A DNA stretch of 64,000 bases from Candidatus Accumulibacter aalborgensis (GCF_900089955.1 NZ_FLQX01000095.1:1-64000), one strand, 5' to 3'; shown: positions 21,494-30,661, counted from the stretch's first letter. The notes: generated from the letters alone by a model not told the origin. Program-made: numbers and translations.

Positions 21494-24400
21494 TCAATGA
21501 AAATCCCGGCTCGCGGTCGGTAGCCGGCCGAGCAGCGCCGAGAGGTCAACCAGGCGTTTGGCGACCAGATGGACGACCTCGCCTTCACGCTGGATCTGGC
21601 CAAAGACGCCGAGCAGGCGGGCGCCGAGCAGTTCGCGCCGCTGCCGGTCGACCAGTCGGGAGTGTACGACGATGTTGGCCAGCCCGGTTTCATCTTCGAG
21701 GGTGACAAAAACGATACCGCTGGCCGTTCCCGGCCGCTGGCGGCAGGTGACGATCCCGGCGGCGCGCGCGAGCTGGCGGTCGGCAGCGTTCTGCAATTGG
21801 CTGGCGGAAACGAAGCGTTGTGCGGCGAGTCGGTCGCGCAGCAGGGCCAGCGGATGGCGGCCGAGGGTGAGGCCGGTACTGGCGTAGTCGGCGATCAGGT
21901 TCTCACCTTCGGATGCTACGGCGAGATCGGCAAAGGCTTCAGGCGGCGGCGTGCTGCTCAGGAGATCGAGCTGTACGGCGACCCCGGCAACGGCCCAGGC
22001 GGCTTGCCGACGATCACCGGCGAGACTGCTCAGGGCGCCGGCGGCGGCGAGCCGATCGAGATCCTTGCGCGCCAGCGGCGCTCGTGCTGCGAACTCGGCA
22101 AGGTTGACGAAAGGCCTCTGCTGGCGGGCGGCGACGAGATGAGCTGCAGCCGCCTGCGACAGGCCTCTGATGCTGGCCAGGCCCAGGCGGACGGCCGGCG
22201 CGCCGGCCGTCATCGCCGGCGTCGCGTTTTCGAGCAGCGCTTCCCAGCCGCTGGCGGTGACCGTCGCCGGCAGCACTTCCACCCCATGCCGACGGGCATC
22301 CTGTACCAGTTGCGAGGGAGAGTAAAAGCCTAGCGGCTGGCTGTTGAGCAACGCGCAGAGAAAAGCGGCCGGGTGGTGGCGCTTGAGCCAGGCCGAGACG
22401 TAGACCAGCAAGGCGAACGAGGCGGCGTGTGACTCCGGGAAACCGTATTCGCCGAAGCCTTGAATCTGCGCGAAGATGCGCTGGGCAAAAACTTCATCGT
22501 GGCCGCGCTGGCGCATGCCGGTGATCAGCTTCTGCTCGAAGGGCTCCAGTCCGCCCTTGCGCCGCCAGGCAGCCATCGCGCGACGCAATTGATCGGCCTC
22601 GCCGGGGGTGAAACCGGCGGCGACGACAGCCAGTTGCATCACCTGTTCCTGGAAAATCGGCACGCCGCAGGTACGCTCAAGAACGGCGGCGATCTCCGGG
22701 CGCATCGGCCCGATAGCTTCTTCGCCGTGCCGGCGACGCAGGTAGGGGTGCACCATGTCGCCCTGGATCGGTCCTGGCCTGACGAGCGCCACTTCGATCA
22801 CCAGATCGTAGAAGTTGCACGGTCTGAGGCGCGGCAGCATGGCCATCTGCGCACGGGATTCGATCTGGAAGACGCCGACCGTATCGGCGGCGCAGATCAT
22901 CTCGTAGACTGCCGGGTCCTCAGGTGGGACGTCCGCCAGTCGGTAGCCGACCAGATCGAGCGCCCGATGGATCGCCGAGAGCATGCCGAGGGCCAGCACA
23001 TCGATCTTCAGCAGGCCGAGGGTGTCGAGGTCGTCCTTGTCCCACTGGATCACGGTACGTTCCGGCATGGCGGCGTTTTCTATCGGCACCAGGCGCGCCA
23101 GTGGGCCGCGCGAGATGACGAAGCCGCCGACGTGCTGCGACAGATGACGCGGAAAGCCGCGCAGGGAGTCGGCCAGCGCCAGCCATTTGGCCACCCGTGG
23201 CGCCGCCGGGTCGAGACCGACCGAGCGCAGGCGATCGGGTAGTTGATCGCGTTTGTCCCACCAGGCGAGAGAAGCGCTCAGGGCGTCGATCTGCGCGCTG
23301 CCAAGACCCAGCGCTCGGCCGACGTCGCGCAGGGCGCCACGAGTCCGGTAGGTGATCACGGTGGCCGTCAGCGCGGCTCGCTCACGCCCGTAGCGCGTAT
23401 AGATGTACTGGATCACCTCCTCGCGGCGCTGGTGCTCGAAATCGACGTCGATATCCGGCGGCTCACCGCGTTCACGGGAGATGAAGCGCTCGAAAAGGAG
23501 CTGCGACCGTGCCGGGTCGACTTCGGTGATGCCGAGGCAATAACACACCGCGGAGTTGGCTGCCGAACCGCGTCCCTGGCAGAGGATGTGGCGACTGCGG
23601 GCGAAATTGACGATGTCGTAGACGGTCAGAAAGTACGCTTCGTAGGCCAATTCTCCGATCAGTGCGAGCTCGTGCTCGACGCGCTCCGACACACCAGGGG
23701 GTATGGCTTCGGGATAGCGCCGGCGCAGTCCACGGTACACCTCGGCGCGCAGGAAAGCAGACGGCGTCTGGCCCTCGGGAACCGCTTCGTCGGGATATTC
23801 GTAGCGCAGTTCGTCGAGCGAGAAATGGCAGCGAGCGGCGATCACTTGCGTTTCGGCGAGCAATTCGGGCGGGTAGATCCTTGCCAGTCGCAGGCGCGTG
23901 CGCAGGTGGCGTTCGCCGTTGGCAAAGAGCGCCTGGCCGGCAGCGAACAGCGTCGTATTCAGACGGATCGCGGTCAGCGTATCCTGCAGTGGGCGGCGGG
24001 AGCGCAGGTGCATGTGCACGTCGCCGGCGGCCACTGCCCGCAGGCCGCTCGCTCTGGCGAGATCCTGCAGCATCACCAGTCGCGTGGCGTCATCGGACCC
24101 GGCATGCAGTTCGACGGCCAGCCAGGAACGTCCTGGAAAGCGACTCGCCAGCCAGCGACCGTCTGCCGCGCTGGCGCCGGGGTCCGGGATCCACAGCGCC
24201 AGGCAGTCTGGCAGCGCGCCACTGCCGAAGGCTTGCTGGCCGGGGTGCTCGAAGTCGTTGCCATACAGACGGTACTCGCCCTTGACCGAGCGCCGCCGCG
24301 CGAGCGTGATCAGGGCCGACAGGTTGCCGTAACCGGCGAGGTTCTGAGCCAGGAGGACTAACTTGTAGCTGCCTCCTGGCTCAGTGGCGAGACGAAACTC

Positions 24401-24610
24401 GGCGCCGACGATGAGTGGCAGGCCACGCTCGCTGGCGGCCTTGTGCGCACGCACGATACCCGCCAGCGAGGCTTGATCGGTGATCGCCAGCGCACTGTAG
24501 CCCAGCGCCTGTGCGCGCTCGACGAGTTCCTCCGGATGCGATGCACCGCGCAGGAAGGAAAAGTTTGAGCAGCAGTGCAGTTCGGCGTAGGGTGGGAGAG
24601 CTTCGGCCAT
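21494..24610 (-). CDS. dnaE2: Error-prone DNA polymerase DnaE2 (ImuC)
   Basis: This is a C-family polymerase used in damage-induced mutagenesis. The 1038-residue protein starts with a PHP domain (YAELHCCSNFSFLRGASHPEEL, ALAITDQASLAG). It has the catalytic PDIDVDFEHQRREEV and GRGSAANSAVCYCLGIT of the palm, and ends SRDFH as full-length DnaE2 does. The short length and N-terminus distinguish it from replicative DnaE. A perfect LexA box covers the bases just upstream of the ATG, so it should be SOS-induced. imuA and imuB, the usual partners, are not next to it or elsewhere in the window. Confidence 0.95.
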   Translation of the reverse strand: MAEALPPYAELHCCSNFSFLRGASHPEELVERAQALGYSALAITDQASLAGIVRAHKAASERGLPLIVGAEFRLATEPGGSYKLVLLAQNLAGYGNLSALITLARRRSVKGEYRLYGNDFEHPGQQAFGSGALPDCLALWIPDPGASAADGRWLASRFPGRSWLAVELHAGSDDATRLVMLQDLARASGLRAVAAGDVHMHLRSRRPLQDTLTAIRLNTTLFAAGQALFANGERHLRTRLRLARIYPPELLAETQVIAARCHFSLDELRYEYPDEAVPEGQTPSAFLRAEVYRGLRRRYPEAIPPGVSERVEHELALIGELAYEAYFLTVYDIVNFARSRHILCQGRGSAANSAVCYCLGITEVDPARSQLLFERFISRERGEPPDIDVDFEHQRREEVIQYIYTRYGRERAALTATVITYRTRGALRDVGRALGLGSAQIDALSASLAWWDKRDQLPDRLRSVGLDPAAPRVAKWLALADSLRGFPRHLSQHVGGFVISRGPLARLVPIENAAMPERTVIQWDKDDLDTLGLLKIDVLALGMLSAIHRALDLVGYRLADVPPEDPAVYEMICAADTVGVFQIESRAQMAMLPRLRPCNFYDLVIEVALVRPGPIQGDMVHPYLRRRHGEEAIGPMRPEIAAVLERTCGVPIFQEQVMQLAVVAAGFTPGEADQLRRAMAAWRRKGGLEPFEQKLITGMRQRGHDEVFAQRIFAQIQGFGEYGFPESHAASFALLVYVSAWLKRHHPAAFLCALLNSQPLGFYSPSQLVQDARRHGVEVLPATVTASGWEALLENATPAMTAGAPAVRLGLASIRGLSQAAAAHLVAARQQRPFVNLAEFAARAPLARKDLDRLAAAGALSSLAGDRRQAAWAVAGVAVQLDLLSSTPPPEAFADLAVASEGENLIADYASTGLTLGRHPLALLRDRLAAQRFVSASQLQNAADRQLARAAGIVTCRQRPGTASGIVFVTLEDETGLANIVVHSRLVDRQRRELLGARLLGVFGQIQREGEVVHLVAKRLVDLSALLGRLPTASRDFH

Positions 24611-24617
24611 GGAGAAA

Positions 24618-24637
24618 TACTGTATGTATTTACAGTA
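24618..24637. promoter_or_regulatory. LexA (SOS) box upstream of dnaE2
   Basis: TACTGTATGTATTTACAGTA contains CTGT, eight bases, ACAG, an exact match to the E. coli-type LexA consensus with the preferred flanking TA pairs. It ends eight bases from the dnaE2 start codon, so bound LexA would cover the promoter start or ribosome-binding region. Confidence 0.92.
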
Positions 24638-24673
24638 TAACTTCCTGTCGGGCTTCCGGGGTCGCTGAATATG

Positions 24674-24734
24674 CCGAGCGAAGGGCTGCGCATCGATGGC
24701 TATCGATGCGCTTCCTGCTTCAACACCCTACCGG
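24674..24734. repeat. REP-like palindromic element, second copy
   Basis: GCGCATCGAT (24688-24697) and ATCGATGCGC (24702-24711) form a perfect ten-base stem with a four-base loop. Read on the minus strand, GTAGGGTGTTGAAG precedes it and GAAGCGCATCG is shared with the element near 2060. The stop codon of the adjacent nucleotidyltransferase gene (TAG, 24728-24730) lies inside the element, and the hairpin could act as its transcript end. Confidence 0.5.
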
Positions 24735-25840
24735 CTGATCGTCAGCGCCTTGCGGGCCAGGTGCGGAATCAGCAAAGAAGGCGGCATGCGCAACCAATGG
24801 CTGCGCACGTAGAGCTGCCAGCGGGCCAGTGCCGTGAGACGGTCCGAGGTGGTGGCATGCGCCGGCCGCAAGGCGCGCAGGAAGAGCGAATCCATGAAGG
24901 CCAGAAACGCTCCCGGCTGGCGACCACCCGGAGCATTGACTGCCGCCTGCACGACGGATTCGGGCAGCGGCGTCCCCAGCATCAAGTTTGCATAACGCAG
25001 GGCATAGAACAGGGGCCGCGACAATTCCAGTTCCACAGCGCGCGGAACGAGCACCTGCCAGAAAGCATCGGCCGTCCCGAAGTGGCGCAGGAGACTGTCG
25101 ATGTCGACCAGATCGCGCAGCCCATGCGCCAGTTCCCCTTCCTGAAAAAGGTGCGTGGCGCTGTGCAGGAGCATATCCTCTGGCGCCAGGACCATGATCC
25201 TGCCGTCGAGTTTGTCGAGTTCATCGAGTTCATTGACTGCGACCGGGAGTGCCGCCGCCAACAGTTTTTCGGAGCTCGGATGCCAGCGTGCCGATAGCGG
25301 CAGAATGGCGTGGTGCACATCGATCACCGTGCCTCGCCGAAAATGCCGCATGGGCGGCAATTCATGCATCCAGGTACGATAATAGCGCTGGTCGTAGGCA
25401 CTCTTGGCTTCGGAAACCCAGCCCTTCATCATCAGAGCCGACTCGACCGCGACCAGGTGTTGGCGTGGAACGAGGATGTCCACGTCGGAAACCATCCGCC
25501 CTTCGGCGGCCGGCAGTTCGGCAACGGCGTAAGCGGCACCCTTGAGCAGGACGACCGGCAGTCCGGTCGGTGCCAGTGCGTCGGCGATCTGCTCGACTTC
25601 CCAATACACTTCCCGCCGCTGGCGCAAGGCCAGCTTGGCCGCCGCTTCGAGATGGCGGCGGGGCCGGGCGGGAATCTGCTCCAGCAAGGCATGCGCGGTG
25701 CACACGGAGGCGATACGTGCCAGCAGGTCGGCGTTGCGCCCCTGTCGGATGAGCAAATCCCATTGCGCTGCATCGAGCTGCGTCAGCCTCGTCGGGGCCA
25801 ACAAGGCATCGACCAGCAAATCGATCGCCGGCAAGTTCAT
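24728..25840 (-). CDS. Nucleotidyltransferase-like protein of the HPr-rel-A cassette
   Basis: The 370-residue protein belongs to the uncharacterised nucleotidyltransferase group (NTP_transf_5 type). The pol-beta-like core is seen as VVLLKGAAYAVAEL (Lys100-Gly101) followed by GRMVSDVDILVPR, with the metal-binding pair Asp119 and Asp121. It may transfer a nucleotide to a protein or peptide; the substrate is unknown. It is last in a four-gene minus-strand run and overlaps the kinase gene by four bases. Similar nucleotidyltransferases accompany HprK-like kinases in some peptide-modification clusters, including phosphorylated lasso-peptide clusters, which guides the inference. Confidence 0.8.
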   Translation of the reverse strand: MNLPAIDLLVDALLAPTRLTQLDAAQWDLLIRQGRNADLLARIASVCTAHALLEQIPARPRRHLEAAAKLALRQRREVYWEVEQIADALAPTGLPVVLLKGAAYAVAELPAAEGRMVSDVDILVPRQHLVAVESALMMKGWVSEAKSAYDQRYYRTWMHELPPMRHFRRGTVIDVHHAILPLSARWHPSSEKLLAAALPVAVNELDELDKLDGRIMVLAPEDMLLHSATHLFQEGELAHGLRDLVDIDSLLRHFGTADAFWQVLVPRAVELELSRPLFYALRYANLMLGTPLPESVVQAAVNAPGGRQPGAFLAFMDSLFLRALRPAHATTSDRLTALARWQLYVRSHWLRMPPSLLIPHLARKALTISR

Positions 25841-26751
25841 GGCGGCAAAGGCAGGCGGTCAAAGACCTCGATTGCTTCCGCCAGCCGGCTATAGGTGAAG
25901 TCATAACAGTCGCTACGGGCGACCAGATCCGAAAGCGCTTCGAAGCCAGGCCGGCCATGCACATTCTGGTTGAAAGAGTTCTCTGCCAGTTGCATGAAGC
26001 CTTCGCTCTTGGCGCGTGCTACCAGACGGGCAGGTGACTCGGGTAGATAGCGGGGGAAGATCAGCCAGCCAGGCAAGGCCGGTTCGGCAGCACGGGCCAG
26101 GCTGTCGGACGGAACGCGCATATGCGCGACCGTACCCTTCATGGTGTCACGCGCCAGCGGTCCAAAGATGGCGTGCGGCGCCAGTTGACGGATTATTTCG
26201 ATGGACTGGTTCTTGAGGCTCACCGGGCGTGGCGCAGGCAGAATCAGTCCCGTGCGCGGATCGAGCAGGGCCATCTCGTCCGACAGCAGGCGCCAGCCGT
26301 TGAGGAGCAATGCCGCACACAGGGTGCTCTTGCCCGATCCCGGAGGCGCGGGCATGATGAGCACGCGTCCGTGGCGCTCGAGCACTGCCGCATGAATGCT
26401 GATCAGCGTGTGACAGTAGCCGGTGACGCACCAGTTCAGCCCCCATTCGAGAAAGGCAAAAGCCTCGCCCACCGCCAGCGGCGTAAATGGCCGCAGCCCA
26501 TCCATCTCGAAAACACAGAGGGCCTTCGGAAAGCGCCGACCGTAGACTACGGCGACATGAAAATCGGCGAAAGTCCCGTCGCTCGGCAGCAACTCGTACT
26601 CGGCGTAAAGGGTGGCGAGTCCTTCGCCGACGATCGGAATCGGGCTTCTGATACGCGCGGTGAAAGGGGGTATCCGTAAACAAACGCCTTCGCTGCCAAG
26701 GTGCCGCCTGAGAACATCCCTCGGGACGCTGGCCAGAGTCGGTGCGGTCAA
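25837..26751 (-). CDS. HprK-related kinase (HPr-rel-A type)
   Basis: The 304-residue protein resembles the catalytic domain of HPr serine kinase. ISIHAAVLERHGRVLIMPAPPGSGKST carries the conserved His120 and a P-loop at residues 135-143, and LLSDEMALLDP follows as the acidic motif. The N-terminal 100 residues are not the HprK regulatory domain. No HPr or PTS gene is nearby, so the target is unlikely to be HPr. The PqqD-like gene upstream suggests the substrate is a peptide or small protein, perhaps the secreted protein at 27047. Overlaps of four bases on both sides show tight coupling. Confidence 0.85.
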   Translation of the reverse strand: MTAPTLASVPRDVLRRHLGSEGVCLRIPPFTARIRSPIPIVGEGLATLYAEYELLPSDGTFADFHVAVVYGRRFPKALCVFEMDGLRPFTPLAVGEAFAFLEWGLNWCVTGYCHTLISIHAAVLERHGRVLIMPAPPGSGKSTLCAALLLNGWRLLSDEMALLDPRTGLILPAPRPVSLKNQSIEIIRQLAPHAIFGPLARDTMKGTVAHMRVPSDSLARAAEPALPGWLIFPRYLPESPARLVARAKSEGFMQLAENSFNQNVHGRPGFEALSDLVARSDCYDFTYSRLAEAIEVFDRLPLPP

Positions 26752-27047
26752 TCCGGCAAACGTTCGATAAGGCTCAGCGACTGGAAACTGGCGAGAGCAT
26801 TCGCCACCAGTTCGATGTCCTCAGCAGCGGGGATTTCACCGAAAATCCGCTGGGCGAGCGTGCACGACGTCCACTCCGGGGTATCCAGAAACAGGGCCAT
26901 CATGCCACCTGCGGCAGGGGTAAGGCGCTGCAACTGGCCGTTGGCTTCGTCAAAGAGAACCGAACCGTCGGGCCAATTGCGTAGGGCGAAATCCGCTCTG
27001 CGGCGGCAAACCCAGCGTTCGTCACGCCGGGAAGTGTTCAGGCTCAT
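26748..27047 (-). CDS. PqqD-like peptide chaperone (HPr-rel-A system)
   Basis: The 99-residue protein starts at ATG 27047 (MSLNTSRRDERWVCRRRADF). LFDEANGQLQRLTPAAGGMMALFLD is the typical PqqD-fold line: a short beta segment, a charged turn, then 'hydrophobic-LTPAA'. In RiPP pathways this fold binds the leader peptide and presents it to modifying enzymes. Its start overlaps the stop of the secreted-protein gene (TGATG) and its stop overlaps the kinase start. This order puts the likely substrate first, then chaperone, kinase and nucleotidyltransferase. Confidence 0.75.
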   Translation of the reverse strand: MSLNTSRRDERWVCRRRADFALRNWPDGSVLFDEANGQLQRLTPAAGGMMALFLDTPEWTSCTLAQRIFGEIPAAEDIELVANALASFQSLSLIERLPD

Positions 27048-27724
27048 CAGCCGTAAATGTATTTGAAGTAGGCCAGTGTTTCCGTCAGGTCCCAGTTGGC
27101 GCCGGTGAATGGCGACCATGTGCCGCCTCCGGCGAGGCTCATCCAGAGCGTGCGGCACTGGGCTTGCGTCAGCAGAACGGTTTGCGGATTGTCACCGTAT
27201 TGAACCGCCGTCAGGAAGGTGGCGACGGTGTTTCTCGCCAACTCATTAAAGCTTCCGCCACTCAGTTCAAGTATCTGCTGCAGTGTCTTGCCCGAAAAAG
27301 TGCCGCCCGGATTGCCCGAGAAACCTGCCGATACGGACCCGCTCGCGCCTCGCGGGACGCCAAGAAAATAAGAGGTAGCCTTGTTGCCGTAGGGAGCGGG
27401 AAACGGTTGGTTTTTCCAGTAGCCGTGCGAAAAACACGTGAAAGTCTCGACCGCATGGCTGACCGTCGTATTGGCCTGAAGGGACGCAAAGGCCGAAGCT
27501 TTGATGCAGATATCCGCTGCCAGCACCGATCGGCTCTTCAGTGCCATGAGCACGGGTGCCGCCGCCAGGCCGGCACGCATCAACCGACGCCGGCCATCGG
27601 ACGTGCCGGCGGTCATGGTCGAGGTTTGCACCCCTGTCGCGAGGCTCTTGGCGTCCATTGGCAATCGCTCCTGCTGCCCTGCCGCTTGGCGCTGCTGGCT
27701 TGGTTCCGACTGAGTTGTTGACAT
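27047..27724 (-). CDS. Exported GYWKN-motif protein, candidate substrate
   Basis: The 225-residue protein (ATG 27724) has a polar N-terminus of about 44 residues rich in Ser, Thr and Gln. A twin-arginine-like signal follows (GRRRLMRAGLAAAPVLMAL, residues 44-62), with a likely cut near SVLAA/D. The mature part has three cysteines (73, 97, 190), the motif CFSHGYWKNQPFP around residues 97-109, and a Gly/Ser-rich middle, and it ends YFKYIYG. The GYWKN motif occurs in various secreted proteins of unknown function. As first gene of the cassette behind a sigma-54 promoter match, it is the obvious candidate substrate of the downstream enzymes; that role is inferred only from position. Confidence 0.7.
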   Translation of the reverse strand: MSTTQSEPSQQRQAAGQQERLPMDAKSLATGVQTSTMTAGTSDGRRRLMRAGLAAAPVLMALKSRSVLAADICIKASAFASLQANTTVSHAVETFTCFSHGYWKNQPFPAPYGNKATSYFLGVPRGASGSVSAGFSGNPGGTFSGKTLQQILELSGGSFNELARNTVATFLTAVQYGDNPQTVLLTQAQCRTLWMSLAGGGTWSPFTGANWDLTETLAYFKYIYG

Positions 27725-27869
27725 GTGCGCTCCTTGAGATCGATCTTTGGCGGAATGAACAAATAATAGCACTCGCGGTGCGGGATGCTTGCGTAATACG
27801 TCACGCTCTTGTCACACCACCAGAGGGAACATCCCCAACATCGCAGAATCACCTTTTCCGCAATCTATC

Positions 27870-27885
27870 AGCAAATTCTATGCCA
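27870..27885 (-). promoter_or_regulatory. Sigma-54 (RpoN) -24/-12 promoter for the cassette
   Basis: On the minus strand the sequence is TGGCATAGAATTTGCT. The GG and GC dinucleotides are separated by ten bases, as required, and TGGCA and TTGCT match the RpoN consensus with one substitution (T for C). Transcription would start near 27859, about 135 bases before the exported-protein gene. Sigma-54 promoters need an activator bound upstream; see the palindrome at 27968. Confidence 0.72.
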
Positions 27886-27967
27886 GGAGTAAGGAGAAAA
27901 AAACTAAATAGCAAAAGCAATGAGTTATGCCTTATCGCCAGGTCGTGGAGCGCGACATGCTGACGCG

Positions 27968-27988
27968 AGTGTAAAAAAAACCGACACT
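27968..27988. promoter_or_regulatory. Upstream palindrome, possible activator site
   Basis: AGTGT, 11 bases (including eight A), then ACACT form an interrupted palindrome centred about 119 bases upstream of the predicted sigma-54 start. That distance is typical of enhancer sites for RpoN-dependent activators. The activator cannot be named from this window. Confidence 0.45.
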
Positions 27989-28072
27989 TTTGTGCCTGGC
28001 TTTGATCGCTTCGTTGGCCCGTCCACAGTCTTCCGGCACGATTCCCATCCTTTCGCCGATTTGCGAACAGTG

Positions 28073-30661
28073 TCACAGCTTCAAACGTTCCAGCAATTCG
28101 GTTTCCAGCCTGATGCGGCTGGCTGCCTCACCGAGGTCGCCGCCGCTGATCAGGAAGGTGTCCTCGACGCGTTCGCCGAGCGTCGAAATCTTCGCTGTAT
28201 GCAGATTAGCACCATGTGCAGCCAATGTCATGGCGATCGTGTAGAGCAAGCCCGGGCGATCGGCAGCGTTCACCGAAAGCACGTAGTGCGAGCCTTTTTC
28301 GTCGGGCTCGATGGTGACCACCGGCTGAATTGGAAAGTGCTTTACCTGCCGCGAGATACGTCCACTGCCTGGCGCCTCGGGTGGATTCTGCTGACGGAGG
28401 CGGGCTGTCAGCTCATGTTCAACATAGCTGATCATGGCGCGTTCACTGCCGCGATCACTGATGTCGAGGAGCATGAAACTGTCCAGTGCGTAGCCGTGAC
28501 GCGTGGTATGGACCTTGGCATCGACGATGGTGTAGCCCGCACGAGCGAAAAAACCAACCAGACGCGCGAACAGGTCGCGCTGGTCGCGCGTATAGATCAT
28601 GACTTCGAGTCCATCGCCCTGCGGGTTGACGCGCGCCCTGACTACTGGCTCCTCGATGCCGGTCCGATAATGCAGCGAACGGGTGTGCCAGGCGACTTCT
28701 TCTGCCGAGTGGCGCAGGAAGTAAACCGTATCCAACTGTTTCCAGAGCCGATGGTGAACCGCGTCGGGAAGCGCGAAATAGCGCAGCAGGCGCAGCGCCT
28801 CCTGCTGACGTTCCTCAATGAGTCCTTGTCGCACGGGTACCTGGCCGCCGGCCAGCAGGGTTCGGCAGGTGGTCCTGAACAACTGTACGAGGAGTTGCCC
28901 TTTCCAGCTGTTCCAGACTTTTGGGCTGGTGCCGCGGATGTCAGCGACGGTGAACAGATAGAGTGCCCTCAGATGACGTTCGTCCCTGACCTGTGCGGCA
29001 AATGCCCCAATGACGTCAGGGTCGGCGATGTCCTGTTTCTGTGCGACGGAGGACATCAGGAGATGCTGCCGGACAAGCCAGACGATCAACTCGCTATCAT
29101 CCTCGTCGATGCCGTGGTCAACGCAGAACGCCGCGGCATCGACGGCGCCCAGTTCGGAGTGGTCACCACCCCGTCCCTTGGCAATGTCGTGGAAAAGGGC
29201 GGCAACGTAGAGGACCCAGCAGCGAGGAAAGTCGCTGATCAGTTCGCTGCACAGCGGGTACTCGTGCGTGAACTCGTCGGCGAGAAAACGGCGCAGGTTG
29301 CGCAGGACCTGCAGCATGTGCTGGTCCACGGTGTAGACGTGGAACAGGTCGTGTTGCATCTGGCCGACGATCTTGCCGAAGTTTGGCAGGTAGCGACCCA
29401 GGATGCCGAACTGGTTCATCCGCCGGCATTCATGCAGTACCCCGCGCGGCTGCTGGAGTATGGCCAGAAAACGCAGACGATTGGCAGAGTCACGGCGGAA
29501 ATCCTTGTCGATCAGCGTACGCGCGTGCCACATCGCGCGCAGGGTGCGCGCGCTCATTCCCTGCAGTTCGGGATGTTGCTGCATCAACAGAAACGCTTCG
29601 AGAATGACGCCCGGTTCTTTGCTGAAGGCCTCTTCGTCGACCACATCGAGCAGGTCTTGCGTATTCTGGAAATGTTCATTGAGTGGCTGCGGTGGCTGAT
29701 CGGGCAGTGGCGCTATGGCCGCGCCGAGGTTCAGCAGCAGGATCGTGTTGATCTGCGTCACCTCTTTCGCCGCTCGGTAATAGTGTTGCATCAACAGTTC
29801 ACTGGCGCGGCGGGTCGGTGTCGCCCGGTAGCCCCACTGTTCGGCGAGCGCACTCTGATAGTCGAAGAGGAGGCGATCCTCGCGCCGGCCGACGTGAAGG
29901 TGCAGGCGGGTTCGCAACTCCTGCAGGAAACGGACGCTGCGCTGCAACTGCGCTTGTTCTTCCTGGGTCAGGAAGCCCTGTCGCGCCAGATCTTCCCAGG
30001 TCTTGCCGTAGCCTGCCGCACGGGCAATCCAGACGATGGTCTGCAGGTCGCGCAGCCCTCCTGGAGCTTCCTTGCAGTTGGGTTCCAGAGGGTAGGGCGA
30101 GCCCTGGTGGCGCAGGTAGCGCTCGTCTTGTTCGCTCTTCTTGGCTTCGAAATAGATGTGCGGATCGAGGACTTCTTCGAGTGCCGCCGACAGTTCCTTG
30201 AACAGTTCCTCGCTGCCGGCAAGCCAGCGGGCTTCGAGCAGCGCGGTCTGAATCGTGAGATCGCCGGCGGCAGCCTGCGAACACTCGTCGACGGTGCGCA
30301 CGCTGGGTGCGATCTCCAGGCCGAGGTCGTAGAAAACCGTCACTACCCGCTCAAGCTGCGTGGTCAGGGCGCTGTCGGGTGGTGCGGGTAGCAGGACGAG
30401 GAGATCGACGTCCGAGGCGGGATAGAGTTCGCCGCGTCCGTAGCCGCCGACGGCGACCAGGGCCAGAGTAGCCGGCAAATCGAGTTCCTGCCATAGATCG
30501 CTGAGCACCGCGTCGATCAAGAGGCAACGCTCGCGCAACAGGTTTGGCGCGTTACCTTCGGCAAGATAACGCTCGCGGACCGTCGCCTGGCCTGCCTTCA
30601 AGCGTAATCGGTAGCCGGCCACCAGCGATTGGCAATCGACGGCCAGGGTATCGAGGGTCAC
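28073..30661 (-). CDS. glnD: Bifunctional PII uridylyltransferase / uridylyl-removing enzyme
   Basis: GlnD senses glutamine and adds or removes UMP on PII proteins to control nitrogen assimilation. The 862-residue protein has the nucleotidyltransferase motif [19 protein letters not shown] (residues 72-90, with Asp84 and Asp86 as metal ligands). An HD hydrolase domain follows ([16 protein letters not shown]), then two C-terminal ACT domains beginning near [20 protein letters not shown] and [20 protein letters not shown]. Length and domain order are complete. The gene follows map with one base between stop and start, the usual betaproteobacterial pair. Confidence 0.96.
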   Translation of the reverse strand: MTLDTLAVDCQSLVAGYRLRLKAGQATVRERYLAEGNAPNLLRERCLLIDAVLSDLWQELDLPATLALVAVGGYGRGELYPASDVDLLVLLPAPPDSALTTQLERVVTVFYDLGLEIAPSVRTVDECSQAAAGDLTIQTALLEARWLAGSEELFKELSAALEEVLDPHIYFEAKKSEQDERYLRHQGSPYPLEPNCKEAPGGLRDLQTIVWIARAAGYGKTWEDLARQGFLTQEEQAQLQRSVRFLQELRTRLHLHVGRREDRLLFDYQSALAEQWGYRATPTRRASELLMQHYYRAAKEVTQINTILLLNLGAAIAPLPDQPPQPLNEHFQNTQDLLDVVDEEAFSKEPGVILEAFLLMQQHPELQGMSARTLRAMWHARTLIDKDFRRDSANRLRFLAILQQPRGVLHECRRMNQFGILGRYLPNFGKIVGQMQHDLFHVYTVDQHMLQVLRNLRRFLADEFTHEYPLCSELISDFPRCWVLYVAALFHDIAKGRGGDHSELGAVDAAAFCVDHGIDEDDSELIVWLVRQHLLMSSVAQKQDIADPDVIGAFAAQVRDERHLRALYLFTVADIRGTSPKVWNSWKGQLLVQLFRTTCRTLLAGGQVPVRQGLIEERQQEALRLLRYFALPDAVHHRLWKQLDTVYFLRHSAEEVAWHTRSLHYRTGIEEPVVRARVNPQGDGLEVMIYTRDQRDLFARLVGFFARAGYTIVDAKVHTTRHGYALDSFMLLDISDRGSERAMISYVEHELTARLRQQNPPEAPGSGRISRQVKHFPIQPVVTIEPDEKGSHYVLSVNAADRPGLLYTIAMTLAAHGANLHTAKISTLGERVEDTFLISGGDLGEAASRIRLETELLERLKL

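Larger units (their letters stand above)
27725..28072. other. Regulatory intergenic stretch between glnD and the cassette
   Basis: No gene is seen in these 348 bases, which are clearly more AT-rich than the flanks. They contain the sigma-54 promoter match and the AGTGT/ACACT palindrome listed separately, and a possible short leader (about 135 bases) for the cassette transcript. The glnD gene ends at 28073, reading toward this region. Confidence 0.6.

Noticed and set aside
22460-24361. Long plus-strand open frames opposite dnaE2
   Set aside because: They are antisense frames kept open by GC-rich codon use; they have no motif or ribosome-binding site, while the minus strand is a clear DnaE2.
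27047-27100. PEP-CTERM or LPXTG-type sorting signal on the exported protein
   Set aside because: The C-terminus ends YFKYIYG with no PEP motif, hydrophobic tail or basic end.
27920-30391. An 823-codon plus-strand frame opposite glnD
   Set aside because: The minus strand encodes full-length GlnD with all domains; the antisense frame is Gln/Val/Asp-rich shadow sequence.
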